A program made the translations under genes and the position numbers. The notes beneath the pieces were generated by a model. It ran no database searches, was not told the DNA's origin, and saw only the letters and a program-made list of their open reading frames with translations. 64,000 nt of DNA from Apostichopus japonicus (taxonomy: Eukaryota; Echinodermata; Holothuroidea; Aspidochirotida; Stichopodidae). Location: positions 11,162,501 to 11,226,500 of the forward strand of contig NC_092569.1 of NCBI RefSeq assembly GCF_037975245.1, read 5' to 3'. Below are positions 33,531-46,860 of the stretch, one piece after another; position 1 is the first letter of the stretch, and the number at the start of each line of letters is the position of its first letter.

Positions 33531-36500
33531 TGGACTTTGAAGGAAAGAAAGATATTGTAATGATGTTGTAAAATATTCTTCAAAACAAATATGAACTCAT
33601 AAAGGTTGCAAAAGGAAAATCGTTCTGTTTGAAAAGACGGAAAGTTTACAAAATCGTTAAGTCGTAAGAAAAGGATTTCAACCGAAATGACGAAAAAGTA
33701 AAATGTTGATTTCATTTTGCTTATTTGCAGTTGACGAGTTTCTTGCAGCAGAAAGTCTTGTTGGTATTTCATTTTTTATGTGTTGTTTCAGTCAGTTGCG
33801 TTGACAATGAGGGGAATTAATTAGTGTATATCAATCGTAAAGTACTATATAAATGAATATCCAGTATATTTGTTTAAATCATGAATATGCACCACAAAGT
33901 GTTCGAAGGAATTAATCTGTGAATTGTCTCGAATTTGAACAGAAAGCTGCCGCCATGCAGCAGATTCTATTTCAATGTAGTGTATTCATTGCATATGTTG
34001 CTCCTTGGCGTGCTGAATTAAACTGTGATATGCAGGCCTACATTACAATAGTTGATAGCTAGGATCAAATCAAATTCATTTGTTACTCCCTCAATGGAAA
34101 TTATTTGGTGAAAACATCAATGACTGAGGGGGGGGGGGGGGGTTCCCGTAGAAACATGGAGGGAGAGAAAGACTCTAAACCAACTTTGAAAAGTGCATGG
34201 CTAAAGTATATTTATTCCCTCCTCACTTTTGCAGCTAATGATTCACTCCTCGTCAGTGCTAAATCATCGGCTGTATTAGCAGAAACAGTTGCAATAAGGA
34301 GATCTAATTTTCGTTTTTTTTTTCTTTTCATTTATTGCAATAGTCAATATTTCGATAAAGCACTGTAGTCTTGCAGCTCTCCAAACGTAGATATTTGGAC
34401 ATAGAATGCTAGCAAAATGTAGTTGTATGACTCAGAAGATTATGTAAAACGCAAGAAATTAGAATTTTGCTGACATTTTTACCAATTGTATTAATCGTAT
34501 AAATCGGAGGTGATAAATTTAACTAAGCGTCACCAGTTAGCATTATCAAACAAGATGAACACACATGAAAGTTCTTCGGGCAGCTTAATGTTTGCATCCT
34601 GAAAAGCTTTACGAAGTCGGTCGTAGCAGTAAGTATTAACATATTGTTTGTCGGTTCAAATGAAATATAATATAAAGTTGAAATTTTCATGAAATCTTGC
34701 TTTGATATGTTTGTCCTGGATTAGTAAATACACCATCATAGTTAAGCTTTGCATTTTCTTTCGTATCACGAGGTAAGTTCGTTAATGTGTATAGGCAGAT
34801 GTAATTCTACTGTAAGGTAGTTAATGTTCACTCATATTTCTAGTGTAAACGTGTTTTACATTTTTTACATTTCAATTTAATTACGTAGGATATACGTTGT
34901 ACGTTTTAATGATAATAAAACCTACAATTTTATAGTATGTTATCATAATAAATATATGTGTCCGGAATGTTTTTACCTAGCAGTGTACAATGCTTACGAC
35001 TCCTCTATTAAGCCTTAATAGTATTCGTGTTAATTATATCAAGGGATTATTGGTATATTTATTTCTTCATTGCCGGTATATATCCTGTGTATTCTTGATC
35101 AAGGTGTTTGTGTGTTCATGCTTCATCAAGCTGACTGAATTTATAATTTAAAAATAGCAAGCGAGGGCGCGTGTGATCATCGCCAGAGCAATAGATATAT
35201 ATCCGGTAAAAAGAAAGTATATTTTTTATTGGATATTAACTTTGGTTGGTTAAACGAAGTGATTTATCCAAATTAACAGTGAATTCAGATTTATAACTTT
35301 CTGCTTTCATCAGTTACAAACCATATATGCATATTTTGGTACTCCGTTAAATTAATCGAATATCATTCTGACTCCTTAACTCTTTATCTTTGAAAAGATT
35401 TGGCCAATACCGGTGTTTATTTTTATTACATGATATTGTCTGCAATCAGACACAGACAGAAAAGTCGATAAATGTGCTTGATTGTTTGCCAATATATCAT
35501 TTTCACATACACGACTGATATTATATTCTTTTGCTGCCGAAAGATACATGTATCAATAAATCACTAAAAAGTGTCGTCAAAATTTGTAACAAAGTATGTT
35601 TCATTAAGAAATCAACCCCAGAATATTTAATATTTCTATTAACTATGTAAAAACACAGTCTTAAATAACCCAGTTATTTCTGAAGACATTGATTGGTACT
35701 AGATAGCTGCTGCCCATATACGTATTCCTTACACAACACGATAACTTAAACACCTATGCGCTGTTGTCCACTTATTCACTTGGTAGTTCGCTAAACAGCG
35801 TTACCGTATACTACAAAGATAGTGACCGTAACGTTTTCAATATTGCAGAAGTATAAAATAACATGACAGTATGCGAAAACAAAGAGTCAATAATAATTTC
35901 GCCTTAAATACCGAACGGATATCTTCATTATTCTATTGTGCATAAAAAAACAATTACAAATAGGGAAAAGAACTACAGTTTTGACCTAGCCTGTATTAGC
36001 CTATGTAGAGCCGAAGAGCTAGCAGAGACCGCAGATCCAGACAGAGTCCCCAGTTTTGTGGAATACTTAAAAAATCCCACTCTGTCATTAATAAACATTT
36101 ATGTAGCAAAACAAATTTCCTTCTTCCATTTTTTTAATTCAAAGGAGTCATTTTGACATAAATGAACTGACATCTTGTTTTAAAATTAAATAAATTAATA
36201 CAATTATGTTTACAAAGTACTCCCCGGTGTTGAAAACTTAAGAAGTTAATCTGAAAAGAAAAACAATCAAAGGTCGGAATTGGTGGCCACGATTGCACAG
36301 AGGATCCATTTTGTGATGGCAACTTTGTCCCAGCCCCCGCCCTCCCTCCTCCTCAAGTCACGTGCATAGATCATCTCGAAGTTTGTGCCACTCCCCCTTC
36401 ACCTCTCCAAGAATTGTCCCTCTTCAACTGACTCTGAGGACCTAAGCAGTCTGCCGTGTGACGCAGGGCATGGTAATGATCAGCCTCATGGGGTATAATA

Positions 36501-36788
36501 TAAATATCAAAGGAAAAGTGCGCAAGACGAGGCGTATTCACTAGATTAAAATATGGGTGTGCATCAGAAGGTGTAAGATGTTCCTGGGTACAGCCTTTTA
36601 GCTCAGTGCTGATCGTAAAATCATGTTATAGGCAAAACAAAGTGAAACAAATACCAGTTATATATTTTGCCTGCGCTCGACTCTATTTAATATCTTAAAA
36701 CGGTATTTTAAATCATAAAATGTTTAATTAAGCACTACGATACCATCTACCAGCTTGTATTTTCCTTGAATAAATTGGCAAAGCAAAT

Positions 36789-39700
36789 TCAGGCTATAGA
36801 GCGAATTTTCATTTCCGTATACTTTATGTTACTTTGGCTTCCAGGAAGACCTTGCCAACTAATACTCTGATGACATTCATCGCAGCCAAAGTAGTCACCG
36901 TTGAGGCTAGAATGGTAACAATTCTGGTACCACCAGGCGCCATGGAAATAGACAGCACAGTTCAGACCAAAAGTAGTTGCAACATCATTGTCATTGTCAT
37001 AGGTGCTGAATGACATATTTCGATGATAAGAAAGCGCGTCAAAAACTGTGGAAAACAAACGTACTCAACTTCAACAGTTGCTATGATAAAGAAGCTATGA
37101 TTGAAAGAGTTTGGGAGTCAAGTGAAACATCAATTTGACAATCTGAATGAGCAAGTATATTATAGTTTTACTGCTTTTACATTCTAATTGTATGTTTTAG
37201 GGGTTGTTTACCGACATACCGGCATACCTCCTTGACCGAAGTACCTTCAGGTTGAGGTATCGATCGCGCCGTTTACATCTTCAAATTGATCGCGAATGGT
37301 GCTAGTTTTGTCCAAGCCCGGCAAAATGCATCGCTTAGTTAAGTGCCCTCGCTTCATCGGCTTGATCATTGGCCTTGATACAATCAGTTAGGCCCGGTGC
37401 TCCCTTGTTCTTATCAATATGCTTATAGGACAATTACATTATTCTGTCACAAGAGAAATAAAAGATCTCCTCTTCAAATTAAAATACCACTCTTAACTTT
37501 GGAATTGTCCTAGAACTCATTGATAACCTTCATCAAGTGCACACACACTCAGCCCTTCATCTTCATTTCTCCTAACTACCCCACGCGATCATTACTTATG
37601 AGTCCGTCGCGTATAGAATAAGGAGGTATTTTTTCAGCATAGTTATTGCAAATACTTAACACTTTAGTAACTGTGGAGATTCTAGGTTACGTTTGCCAAG
37701 GCAAATATCTGTAGAATTTCTGGCTCCACAATCCATTTCATAGTATATATAAGTTTCATCTTGGCCAATGTATTTTCCTATCCATTTAAATTTTGAATGA
37801 ATCTAAAGATACCAAGTACCAACCCTGTTTGATCTTGCTCACCCATCTTTAAAATAATATTAACTGTTGTATTTTGTTTGAAAATTTCGGCCGCGTTGCA
37901 TGAAGCATGTAGCAACAGAAAAAAATCTAAGGGCTTCATAAAAAAGATAAAAGAGTCTTCTTACAATCACATTACGACTAGACAAAATGAAAGATCTTAC
38001 TTCAACCACCTATGAAAATATTAACACACCTGCTGTACTCTCAGGCAAGAAAGAACCTAGGTCCACCATTCGGTACTTCGACCATTCGTCACTAATGCGG
38101 AAGAGGTTGTACTTTGCGTGATAGGCGTTTCCGATCTTATTAACGAGGTCGATCCGAAGTTCGTATTCCCCCTGATTGGTCAAGTAAGCCAGTTTGTCGT
38201 TACCAAGCCAGAATTCACGTTGTAAAAAGCCAAAGCCTTCTCGATATTCAGCCCATGTACGGTTGAAGTCGACATCGCCATCCATTCGACGTTGAAATAC
38301 CTTTGCAAAATCCGAAAACAAAAATTAACCGTGAAAGTACATTGGGACTTGACATGGGAGATAACCGTATAAGTGAGGTTATCCGTGTTAACACCGGTTT
38401 ATGTTTTGCTCACGATTACTGACACAACATTGTGACATCATCCAAACACAAAACAAAACAAAATAACATAAAACATTAAAACACAAAAATTAGGTACTCA
38501 ATGCAACATAAGAAGCAGTCATTGTCATTCATGAAAAGCTAGAAGCCAATCATATAATAGTTTGTGTTTGTTTCTTTCAATAAGGCATGTTTCTTAAAAG
38601 ATGTCAATGAAATTATGTTGCTATATTGTTCGATGCGGTTGAAAATCAAATGAAAACTGTTCCTCTTCTCGAAAAAACAAAATAGATGGCAATCTTTGCA
38701 AGTGCAATGCTAGGCCAAACCGTCAGCTCTGATGGTGGATAGAACGTATGCCGCCAATGGACACCAACATAGGATCTAATCTTACAACCTACTCACCGTC
38801 CATTTACCACCATCAACTGAATTATTACAAAACACGTTGAAAGGTTCTGGTGCACCATCAGGCTGAATCATATAAACTCCAGATTCTTGAGTTTGAAATT
38901 CGCAACGATTGTCGTAAACATCTTCGCAATCTCTTGGATATTGTGGTTCTTGATAGTAGAAACACGCGTTACCTAAAACGTTATTCAAAAATAGCAGAAA
39001 CGATTTAATCAAAGATGTTGCTGATTGCCCTATTATAATATCATGTCAGTATATATCAAATTGTTCATTTATTCAAACCCGAATTATGTATTTCTTAATC
39101 AGGATAGGTAATGGAAACCTTGGTCAGCAAAATGCGCTTTACATATTGTATTCTCACTTCAACAATTCTGAAGTTTGCAACAAAGTCGACCGCTTATAAA
39201 GTATACCCCTCGGTGATTCATGCATCCCTAACCAGTGAACTGCTTCTGTAAATCTGTTCATTTTGTGTCTATCATTTTCATTGGTCTGAATATTATTGTA
39301 ACTTTATTGAAATATATTGAATAACTTCAATTTCTTTCTGATTTTCACTGAGTAAAATATTAGTTACACTTGAACGCAACTTCAAATTTAGCAAGAGAAC
39401 TTACACTCAGTGCTTCTTCTCACACGTGAATTGCCATGATGAATTGGGTTTATCTTTGAAGGAAAAGAAAGGAAACTTGTCAACTAATGAAGGCGGTGGG
39501 ATTAAAAGAAAGTACTACAAGTGGCACGGGATGAACACTCTTAGTGTCAATATTGTTTCATTTCAAGTTAACTTCCCTGAAACCACTAAAGTGCTTGATA
39601 TGCCGGATAACTCCACTATGGACATATAAATATTACAATGTCTTCATATTAGATCTGATAAGGGGAAAGAAACCTGTCTGATTCCTTCATGCTACCCTCC

Positions 39701-42700
39701 CACTACCTGCAATCCACTGGTTTGAATCCGGGACGTAGTCCTGTAAACGTATTTTACCTGCATATCATCTAATCTTGATTGCATTATTTCATGTAAAGAC
39801 AGTAGCCTCTCATTTTAGTCATCCATCCCTTTGTACTCTTAGTCAAGTGTCTCTTAATTATGTCATTGTCTGTCTTGGCTTTCAAGTCAATTATAATTGT
39901 CTTGTTGCGGCAAATTAACTGATAGTTCAAATTGGAGGGATCCACACTGCCCATGGTCCCAAACAATAACGCCTATTACACCACTCATCAGCAAGCACCA
40001 GCGGCATAGCCATCAATAAAAACATGATTAGAAGGCTATATTGGCTAGTATGCCCCAAAGCTGTGACCCTTGGCCATTACTCGTTTGTCCGACTAATTAG
40101 CCAGGTCTTACTCTAAATATTGGCAGGAAAGGAGGATAAAACGTCAGTTGAGGCAGAAGACAGGAACAACAAGCTGCTATTGATTCTGTGCTGCACTGTC
40201 AATGTACTTGCTTCCGTGAATAACAATAATGAAAAGTACGATTTTAGCCTATATACGACTATACATGTGGGGGAAGAGGGGGGGGGGGTATCGTCCCGGT
40301 GAATGAACAATATTGACATGAAATGGTAGGGAAAGCTATAGTTGAAATTTTGTTAATAATGTTTACATTCTGTGACGACAAGGTTTCCTCAGGAAACTCC
40401 TCAAAACCTTGCAAACATTGAATGAGAGGATTGGCTACCTTTTGAGGCTATAGGTAAACCGAATAAGGAAATGCGTGTGATTTGAAGTAAAAAAATAGCT
40501 TCTTAGATGAAGATTTCTTGCTTTTACCCTGCAGAAGGGTGGTGCTAACACGCCATGCAGAAACTATCATATTTGGTTTATTTTGGCTGAGGGTATTATC
40601 CAGGAAACTTGTAAATTGATGCTTCAAAGACTAAAGCAAATATTTGCTGAGCATACAACATTTGTATGGTAATAGCAGCTATGGAATAAGTAGAAATATT
40701 AATATCACTTTTAAAGACTGAGTGTTAATGTCAGTCTGAGGTAAGATTTATCTTTGTCGTTTATTTAACACATTTCACTGACAAAAACTAACTTCCCTCG
40801 ATATATCAAAAGCGCGTGTAAAATAATACAGCAAATAAGTAACAAAACAGGAAGATTGTGGTACGTGTGTACTTAATTGTAGAAGAGTTAACTGACACTT
40901 CGAAGAACTACTGTGTGCGCAATACTTGATTCTGGTTCCTGGGTTGGTAAAAATCTTCATTATCTCATTCTTTGGGCAATTATTACATCCTTGTAATTGG
41001 TCTATTACAACATTGAGCATAATCTTAAACGTGACATGGCAATAACCACACAAAATTGTCTCGACATTTAACAATAGCTTGTCACGTGTATCCTTTATTG
41101 GATCATATCTTACTGTAAAAATGTTCATTTGGTGACAAAATGTTGATAAACATATCGATTGACCCTCTGAAATCTTATTTTGAGCGAAAAAGAGTGTTAT
41201 CATAACATTGTTTGGTGATACATAAGTCATCGCTTAAACCTATCACGTCCAGAAGTAAAGTTAGTAAACAGAAGAGTTGTTGAGTGTTATCATCTTTCAA
41301 TAAAATTGATTCAAATGGTGAACGACTAAAATTAGTTTTTAAGCGAGAAGTAAACCCTCACCACCCACGACTTGCTCCGCTTGGTATATATACTCTGTTA
41401 GGTTCTCCTTGGGGGAAATTGTGGAAACCTTGTCCACCTTGAATGAGAGTTCTGGCTACTCCCCTGTGTACCATCAATGACGGTAACTGTAGTGTGTTGC
41501 AGTGTTTCTACAGTTGATATAAGCTTTCACTTGAAAATCCCTACAGTGAATGTCACCATGCATCGATTAGAAATAATCAAGTACCAAAGACCATTGATAT
41601 ACTGCTACACGATGCGTTCGTTACAGTATTTGTAGTGCTGCTGCTATCATACATCGAATATTAATGATCATTTACCAAAGATTATTGATATAGTGACTTC
41701 ATTGCATTATTCTGAAAACGATATGTATTGATCTAGTTAAACAGCATGCATCATTCGAAATTCGTATTACAGAGAAAATCTACTGTTGTTTGTCGTACTT
41801 TTAAAAGTTTAATGAAAATGGGAAGCATCTTGTTAAATAATTCCGTTAACATATTATATTATCTTTACAAATAATTTTCAGTGCAGCAAATTTTGAATCA
41901 CTTCTACCTCGGAGATATCCATAATATAGTATTTCATTTAAATAAGCACCAACCAAATATCAATACAAATTATTTAACCCATGGGGTTTATAATAAACCC
42001 AATTTATGTTTGAAGCAGGGAAGCATTCTCTTAAGTAATTTCATTAACATACATTACATAACAGTATATTATCTTTACAGATTATATTTCAGTGCCGCAA
42101 ACTTTGAATCATTTGTACTTCGGAGATATCCACATTAGTATTTCATTTTAACTAGCACCGATCAGAGATGAATACAAATTTTTAAGCCACGATGTTTTAT
42201 ATTGATACAAATTAACTGTACATTGTCCCTTCCTTGTTCTTATAATAATATAAAAATAATAACTAAATCCAAGCTGTTGATTCAGGATTTTAGAAAGGCA
42301 AGGATGTGTTCGTGTTTTTGTTGAAGAGGCCTCTCATATAGCGGCAATTCCCAAGAAAAAAAAGGAGATTTAGACTTCATAAGAGGCATTCTGTAGCAAA
42401 TTTGGACTATAAATTGGTTCTGATAATTAGGTTAATTAAGATTGTTCTAATCACTACGTTTCATTTTTCTCTTGTGTATAAGTTAAATCCGCGCCTGAAT
42501 CGATTCACAATTAACGATGATATGTCGATTACACCATATAAACCTTATAATTCCAAATTGATGATGAGTTAATTATTGTTTACCCACATAGTAAAGGACA
42601 CAGTAACAAGCATTGTTTTGAAGCTGTATGTTGCTTTGAATTTTGCCATGTACGAGGTCAACCTACAGAACAGTTTATGGAATCTGGGATACCTGGAAAC

Positions 42701-43209
42701 ACTTACCTGTTTATTTTGCTTACAAAATTTGAACAAGGAACTATGACCACGGTTAACCCATCAAGATATTGCAAAAGAACATTAATCAATACAGTCATTA
42801 TGAAAGTCGCAACATTCCCTCTTGGTGACCACCTGGTTTCCAAATCTGTGTTGCTACCATTTTTTGCTTAGAATATGCCTTCAAATATAAGAGAGAAAGA
42901 GAGAGTGTGGTGTCAGGAGGAGTGTGGTACGGTAGACACGTTAAACAAATATAAATTGCATTAAACGTTATGTTAAGCGTCGCTTTTAAATATTGAAGTT
43001 TGAATATTGGCTTTTAAGTTATCATGTTCATAGCATGGTCGGAGAGGCATTGAGCGCAGTGTTTATTGTCAAAATAAGAACTAATTATGATATCTTGGTC
43101 ATGAATTGCTAGATGAACTACTTACCACCTGTCCATCGCAAATCACTAGGAAGCCAGCAGCCAGTATAAAAAAAGTAAAGACGGTAACAGTTATCAGGTG
43201 ATCCAGCAT
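36789..43209 (-). CDS. Secreted fibrinogen-related protein, left inverted paralogue
   Basis: Five exons on the minus strand: 43126-43209, 39405-39453, 38797-38972, 38030-38300, 36789-37045. They total 837 nt (278 aa plus stop) with phases 0, 1, 0, 1 and consensus splice sites. Residues 1-28 form a signal peptide (MLDHLITVTVF, ILAAGFLVI). Residues 29-44 are a linker rich in N, H and R (INPIHHGN, RVRRST) from a 49-nt exon. The rest is one FReD: YPRDCEDVYDNRC, GVYMIQPDG, FNVFCNN, GGKWT, VFQRRMDG, FGFLQREFWLGNDKL, STYDNDNDVATTF (calcium-loop region), GAWWYQNC, LNGDYFG. It is probably a soluble lectin-like recognition protein; the ligand is unknown. There is no collagen or coiled-coil region to multimerise it. 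The divergent partner is at 46861-53581. Confidence 0.88.
40040..40500 (-). repeat. Arm-internal dispersed repeat, minus-oriented copy
   Basis: The reverse of the segment at about 49620-50300. Shared landmarks (read in reverse) are GGACAAACGAGTAATGGCC, CAGCACAGAATCAA and TATAGGCTAAA. It is one of four related copies; the others are at about 43675-44100, 45950-46470 and 49730-50300. Confidence 0.65.
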
Positions 43210-43674
43210 TGTTGAAGTTCTGTTCTGCCACACAAGTGATGCAAATATAGACGAGGAAACTATGATTAAATATGAGCACGTTCACTACCCATTCTTCGAA
43301 ATTAGAAACTGGTACTGGAAAACCTAAACATGTATCATGTCTGCATCGATGTGGTATTAACTGAGTTTGAACGCGGAAGGAAACGTAAGGAAAATAAGGA
43401 AGGTTGTTGGTGTCGCGTAATCGAATCCAATGCAATAAATGGATGAATGAGTAAATGAGCGAACGAACGAATGAACACGAGAACAAAGGAATAACATTTT
43501 TAGTCCCAAAGCTGGATTCCAATTCACTGGTCAGGGTGTAATATGTACGATGAATACATTGATCTACTAGATGGCTAGGTTATAGCGAACAAGATCGTCC
43601 GCCCGAATTCAAGATTATCCGAATTCTTGGTGCATTTTAAGCCGTCATAGAATTTAAACATTCTTTACAAATTT

Positions 43675-44100
43675 CAACAATGGCTTTCCCGTCTCTTTCA
43701 TATAAATATTATTTATTCACCCGAACTATCCCCTCCTCTGCCCCTTCCTCTCCTAGTGGTCGAACAGGGCTAGCATTATTGCCTTCGGCATATATACGTG
43801 TATAGGCTACACTCGTATTTCAGTAATGAAAATCAAGGAAGGAAATGGATTGGAAGTGCAGCACAGAATCAACTTTCATTTATAGGAGCATGTTATTGTT
43901 CCTGAACTTTAGCATGAAGTATATCAATAAAAGTCAGTGTTTCAAATCATCTTTATACAAATGGATAAAATGTCATATTCAAACATATTTCACTTGTTAG
44001 GGTGTTGTAAATACGATAAAATAAATTGATTCAAATCAGTCTACTAGATCGATGACCGGGTTATCGCGTACATGTTTAAACATGACTTTCCGTCCACAAA
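43675..44100 (+). repeat. Dispersed repeat copy in spacer
   Basis: It shares TGGCTTTCCC, CCCCTTCCTCTCCTAG.GGTCGAACAGGG and TATAGGCTACACTCGTATT with 45950, and CAGCACAGAATCAACTTTC and GGAGCATGTTAT with 49890. It carries more of the right part of the family than the 45950 copy. Confidence 0.7.
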
Positions 44101-45949
44101 TTCTGGGTGCTGAAAATTAATCTGAAACGTTTTCCTTTTCAGCATTAGTATTGGCCTTACTTAGCAACTGGTGAAAGTGTCTGTCAGTTTGATTTCACTT
44201 AAGGTTTACAGTGTGGATTTGACAGTGTCACTTGCATTGATAAGATCCATTGATACTTGAGGTACCTTTTTGATATATGTCAATATATCCATCCATATAT
44301 CCATCATAAGAATGAATTCAGTGTTGCCTATATGATCCCAAGCAACCTTCAGTCTAAATTCTAATGTCTTGCATTTCGTTCCATTTCATCATGATATGTT
44401 TCTTGGATGGAAATAACTTCTTGAGCAAAATACAACCTAGTATCGCTCTGATTTTTGCAGCCTTTTGGCAGGTAGTCCCAGCTCTTTTTGGGCATCGTCG
44501 AAAGTATTGTGCTGTGGTTGTATAATTTTTGAATTCCAAGGAAATTTCAAAAGATTTTATACCGAATCTGTGCGTTCACTACAGGCGTCACACAACATCA
44601 GGTTTAAGTAATGGGCACAACAGAACAAACACAGCAATATGGTTTTCTTCTTTTACACGTGTCTTCAGGCCTGAAATTATGCAGCTCATGTTTGCAGCAC
44701 CAGCATATCATTGGAGATTATGAGGTTGATTTCTAGCTCTTAATCTGCCAACGTTCCTTAAATTGAACAAATAAGGGATAGGCATCTGATTTTTTTTTTG
44801 TCTGTAAAAAGGAGAAACTGTCTTGAACTATAAAAATTTCTTCAAATTATATCTGATACAGTAAAAGAATGGGACTCCGTGATATATCAACTCTTAAATT
44901 CATAATTACACCAAACTAATGTACCTTCTTAATCTCATCAACTATGCGATTTTTATTACCTTTGCAATGGAATTAATAAATTGATTTTAAATTTGAGGTC
45001 TTCAATAGCTTACATTCTTTGGAGCTGTTGGAAGATGTTTTCTAAGGAAGCGTCATACTTGGCCAACAGTTTTTCATTAGTTACCATCTGGTGAAGATTT
45101 TCCAAAGCATGAAGTATTTAATCTCCGAGCACTATCGATGAATTAATTATGATCCTGAATATTAGGTTCTGTTTAACAAGAATGATGTAGTAGCCGACAT
45201 ATATCTTTACGATTCTTCATCACTTACCTACCACGATCCCGCCCGCTGTGCTCTTGGTTGACCAATTTAATTGAAGTCCGTTGTCACCGGACTTCAATTA
45301 ATTGTCAGCATATATATCAACGCATACATAAGATACTGCACTTCTTAAGAGCGGTAATGAGGATACAAGGAAGTGTCCATAAGCGGCAACGTTTTTCTCT
45401 AATATTGCTTTTCAGCCACAAAATACATTTAAGAAAGAGGGGTTACTCTGAAAGTTATTTTGTAGCAAGATATGACGTAATAAACACCCTAACCCTCACT
45501 TGAGTCAGTGAGTAAAGTTTCTCTTTTAGAACGGTTTATTGAACCATTTATTTTAGTTTTCTTATTATATATACTTTAATTATGTAAGACAGAAGAACAC
45601 AAACTGCACTCGTTATCGCAACCTTGCCTATTGGAAAGTTTTTGAAACACAAAATGGGAATCAAGAAACCCTTTATAATCACTGCCACATCAGCAAGAGG
45701 ACTTCTATTGTTAATTCATTATAGTATCTAAACAAGAAATTTATATTTCATTATCAGTTGATTATTACGGAAGCGATTATTTGCGCCAGAATTATTATAG
45801 CCAACCGACCAGATCTGTTTTCTTTTACAGTGCTATGTAAAACTCAATTTCAGTGATAACATCAGTTCCTGCCTCTCCATGTATAGTTTGGGTCAACTAA
45901 AATAAATTGAGAAACGTTTGACGTCACAGAATATGAACATTGTTTACAA

Positions 45950-46470
45950 ACTGTCAACTATGGCTTTCCCAATAACTTTTTAAATATTGCTTCTTCACGT
46001 GAACTTCCCCCTCCAGCCCCTTCCTCTCCTAGAGGTCGAACAGGGCTAAGGCTGATTGCATTCGTTATATAGACGTGTATAGGCTACACTCGTATTACAT
46101 ATTTCGTATAGGTTAGACTCGCCACTGTAGTATTCAGGAAGATTTCGGACCGTTATAAGGCCAAGCCTCAATTCATTGTAAACTTAGTAGGGTTGTCACG
46201 TTTGAAGAAGAACAGGTATGTTCATATACAAACGAATAATGCATTCGAGGATTTAGCAATATGTTTTATCAATATAGAATTCTATCATTTACTTAAGCAA
46301 ATCATGGGTAATACATTCAATTGTGGAACACGTGCTGTGAAAGGCAGCTTGTTTCTATCTCTGTGAATTTCTGCCTCATCTGACGTTTTATCTTACTTTC
46401 TTGTCATTATTAAGAGCAGGACATGGTTGATCAGTCGGACAAACGAGTAATAGCCAAAATCGTAAGGTCA
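45950..46470 (+). repeat. Dispersed repeat copy in spacer, second
   Basis: Same orientation as 43675 and 49730. Its left part matches 43675 (TCGAACAGGGCTA). Its right part matches 50040-50290 (TTTCGGACCGTTA, AAGGCCAAGCCT, CGGACAAACGAGTAAT). Confidence 0.7.
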
Positions 46471-46860
46471 CCTGTCATTCAAACATAACATTTGGATTTG
46501 TTTTTGAGTATAGGAAGCATTGCATCAGTAATTTATCAGCCAGGTTCTGTTCTATATAATAAGTGATCAGTCCTTTGTTCATTCGTTCATATGTTTATTG
46601 GTTTCTTCGTTCGTTTATCCATTCATCCATTTATTGCATTGGATTCGTGTACGCGACACCAACAACCTTCCTTATTTTCCCTGCGTTTCCTTCCGCGTTC
46701 AAACTCAGTTAATATCACATCAATGCAGACATGATACATATTTAAGTTTTCCAGTGCCAGTGTCTAATCCCGAAGAAAGTTTAGTGAACGTGTTCATATT
46801 TAATCATACCTTCGTCGTCTAAATTTGCATAACTTGTGTGGCAGATACAGGACTTCAACA

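Larger units (their letters stand above)
34725..43500. repeat. Left arm of large inverted segmental duplication
   Basis: It matches 46580-56165 in reverse. The outer edge lies near 34725/56165 (AGAAAATGCAAAGC region) and the inner edge near 43500/46580 (the CAATGCAATAAATGGATGAATG region pairs with its reverse). Between them all five exons of a FREP gene, their introns and flanking motifs (TTCTTTTGCTGCCGAAAG; GCCGAAGAGCTAGCAGAGACC) match in order. Boundaries are good to about 50-100 bp. Confidence 0.9.
43501..46579. other. Spacer between the inverted arms, including the shared upstream region of the divergent FREP pair
   Basis: The two FREP start codons are 3651 bp apart and point away from each other, so their promoters lie here and in the inner arm ends. 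The spacer holds two direct copies of a repeat (next two entries) and a short perfect hairpin at 45267-45301. I saw no coding exon. No core promoter motif can be assigned with confidence. Confidence 0.55.

Noticed and set aside
35938-36156. Small open frame with a relative at 54205-54438 on the other strand (RAEELAETADPDRVP shared)
   Set aside because: The match is explained by the inverted duplication; the two frames diverge on both sides and show no domain. It could be part of an old repeat but does not support a gene.
43118-43522. Open frame of 134 codons on the minus strand, with a matching frame at 46598-46822
   Set aside because: Conserved only because the two regions are inverted duplicates. 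The frame that continues into FReD exons is the different, signal-peptide frame at 43126-43209 and 46861-46944.
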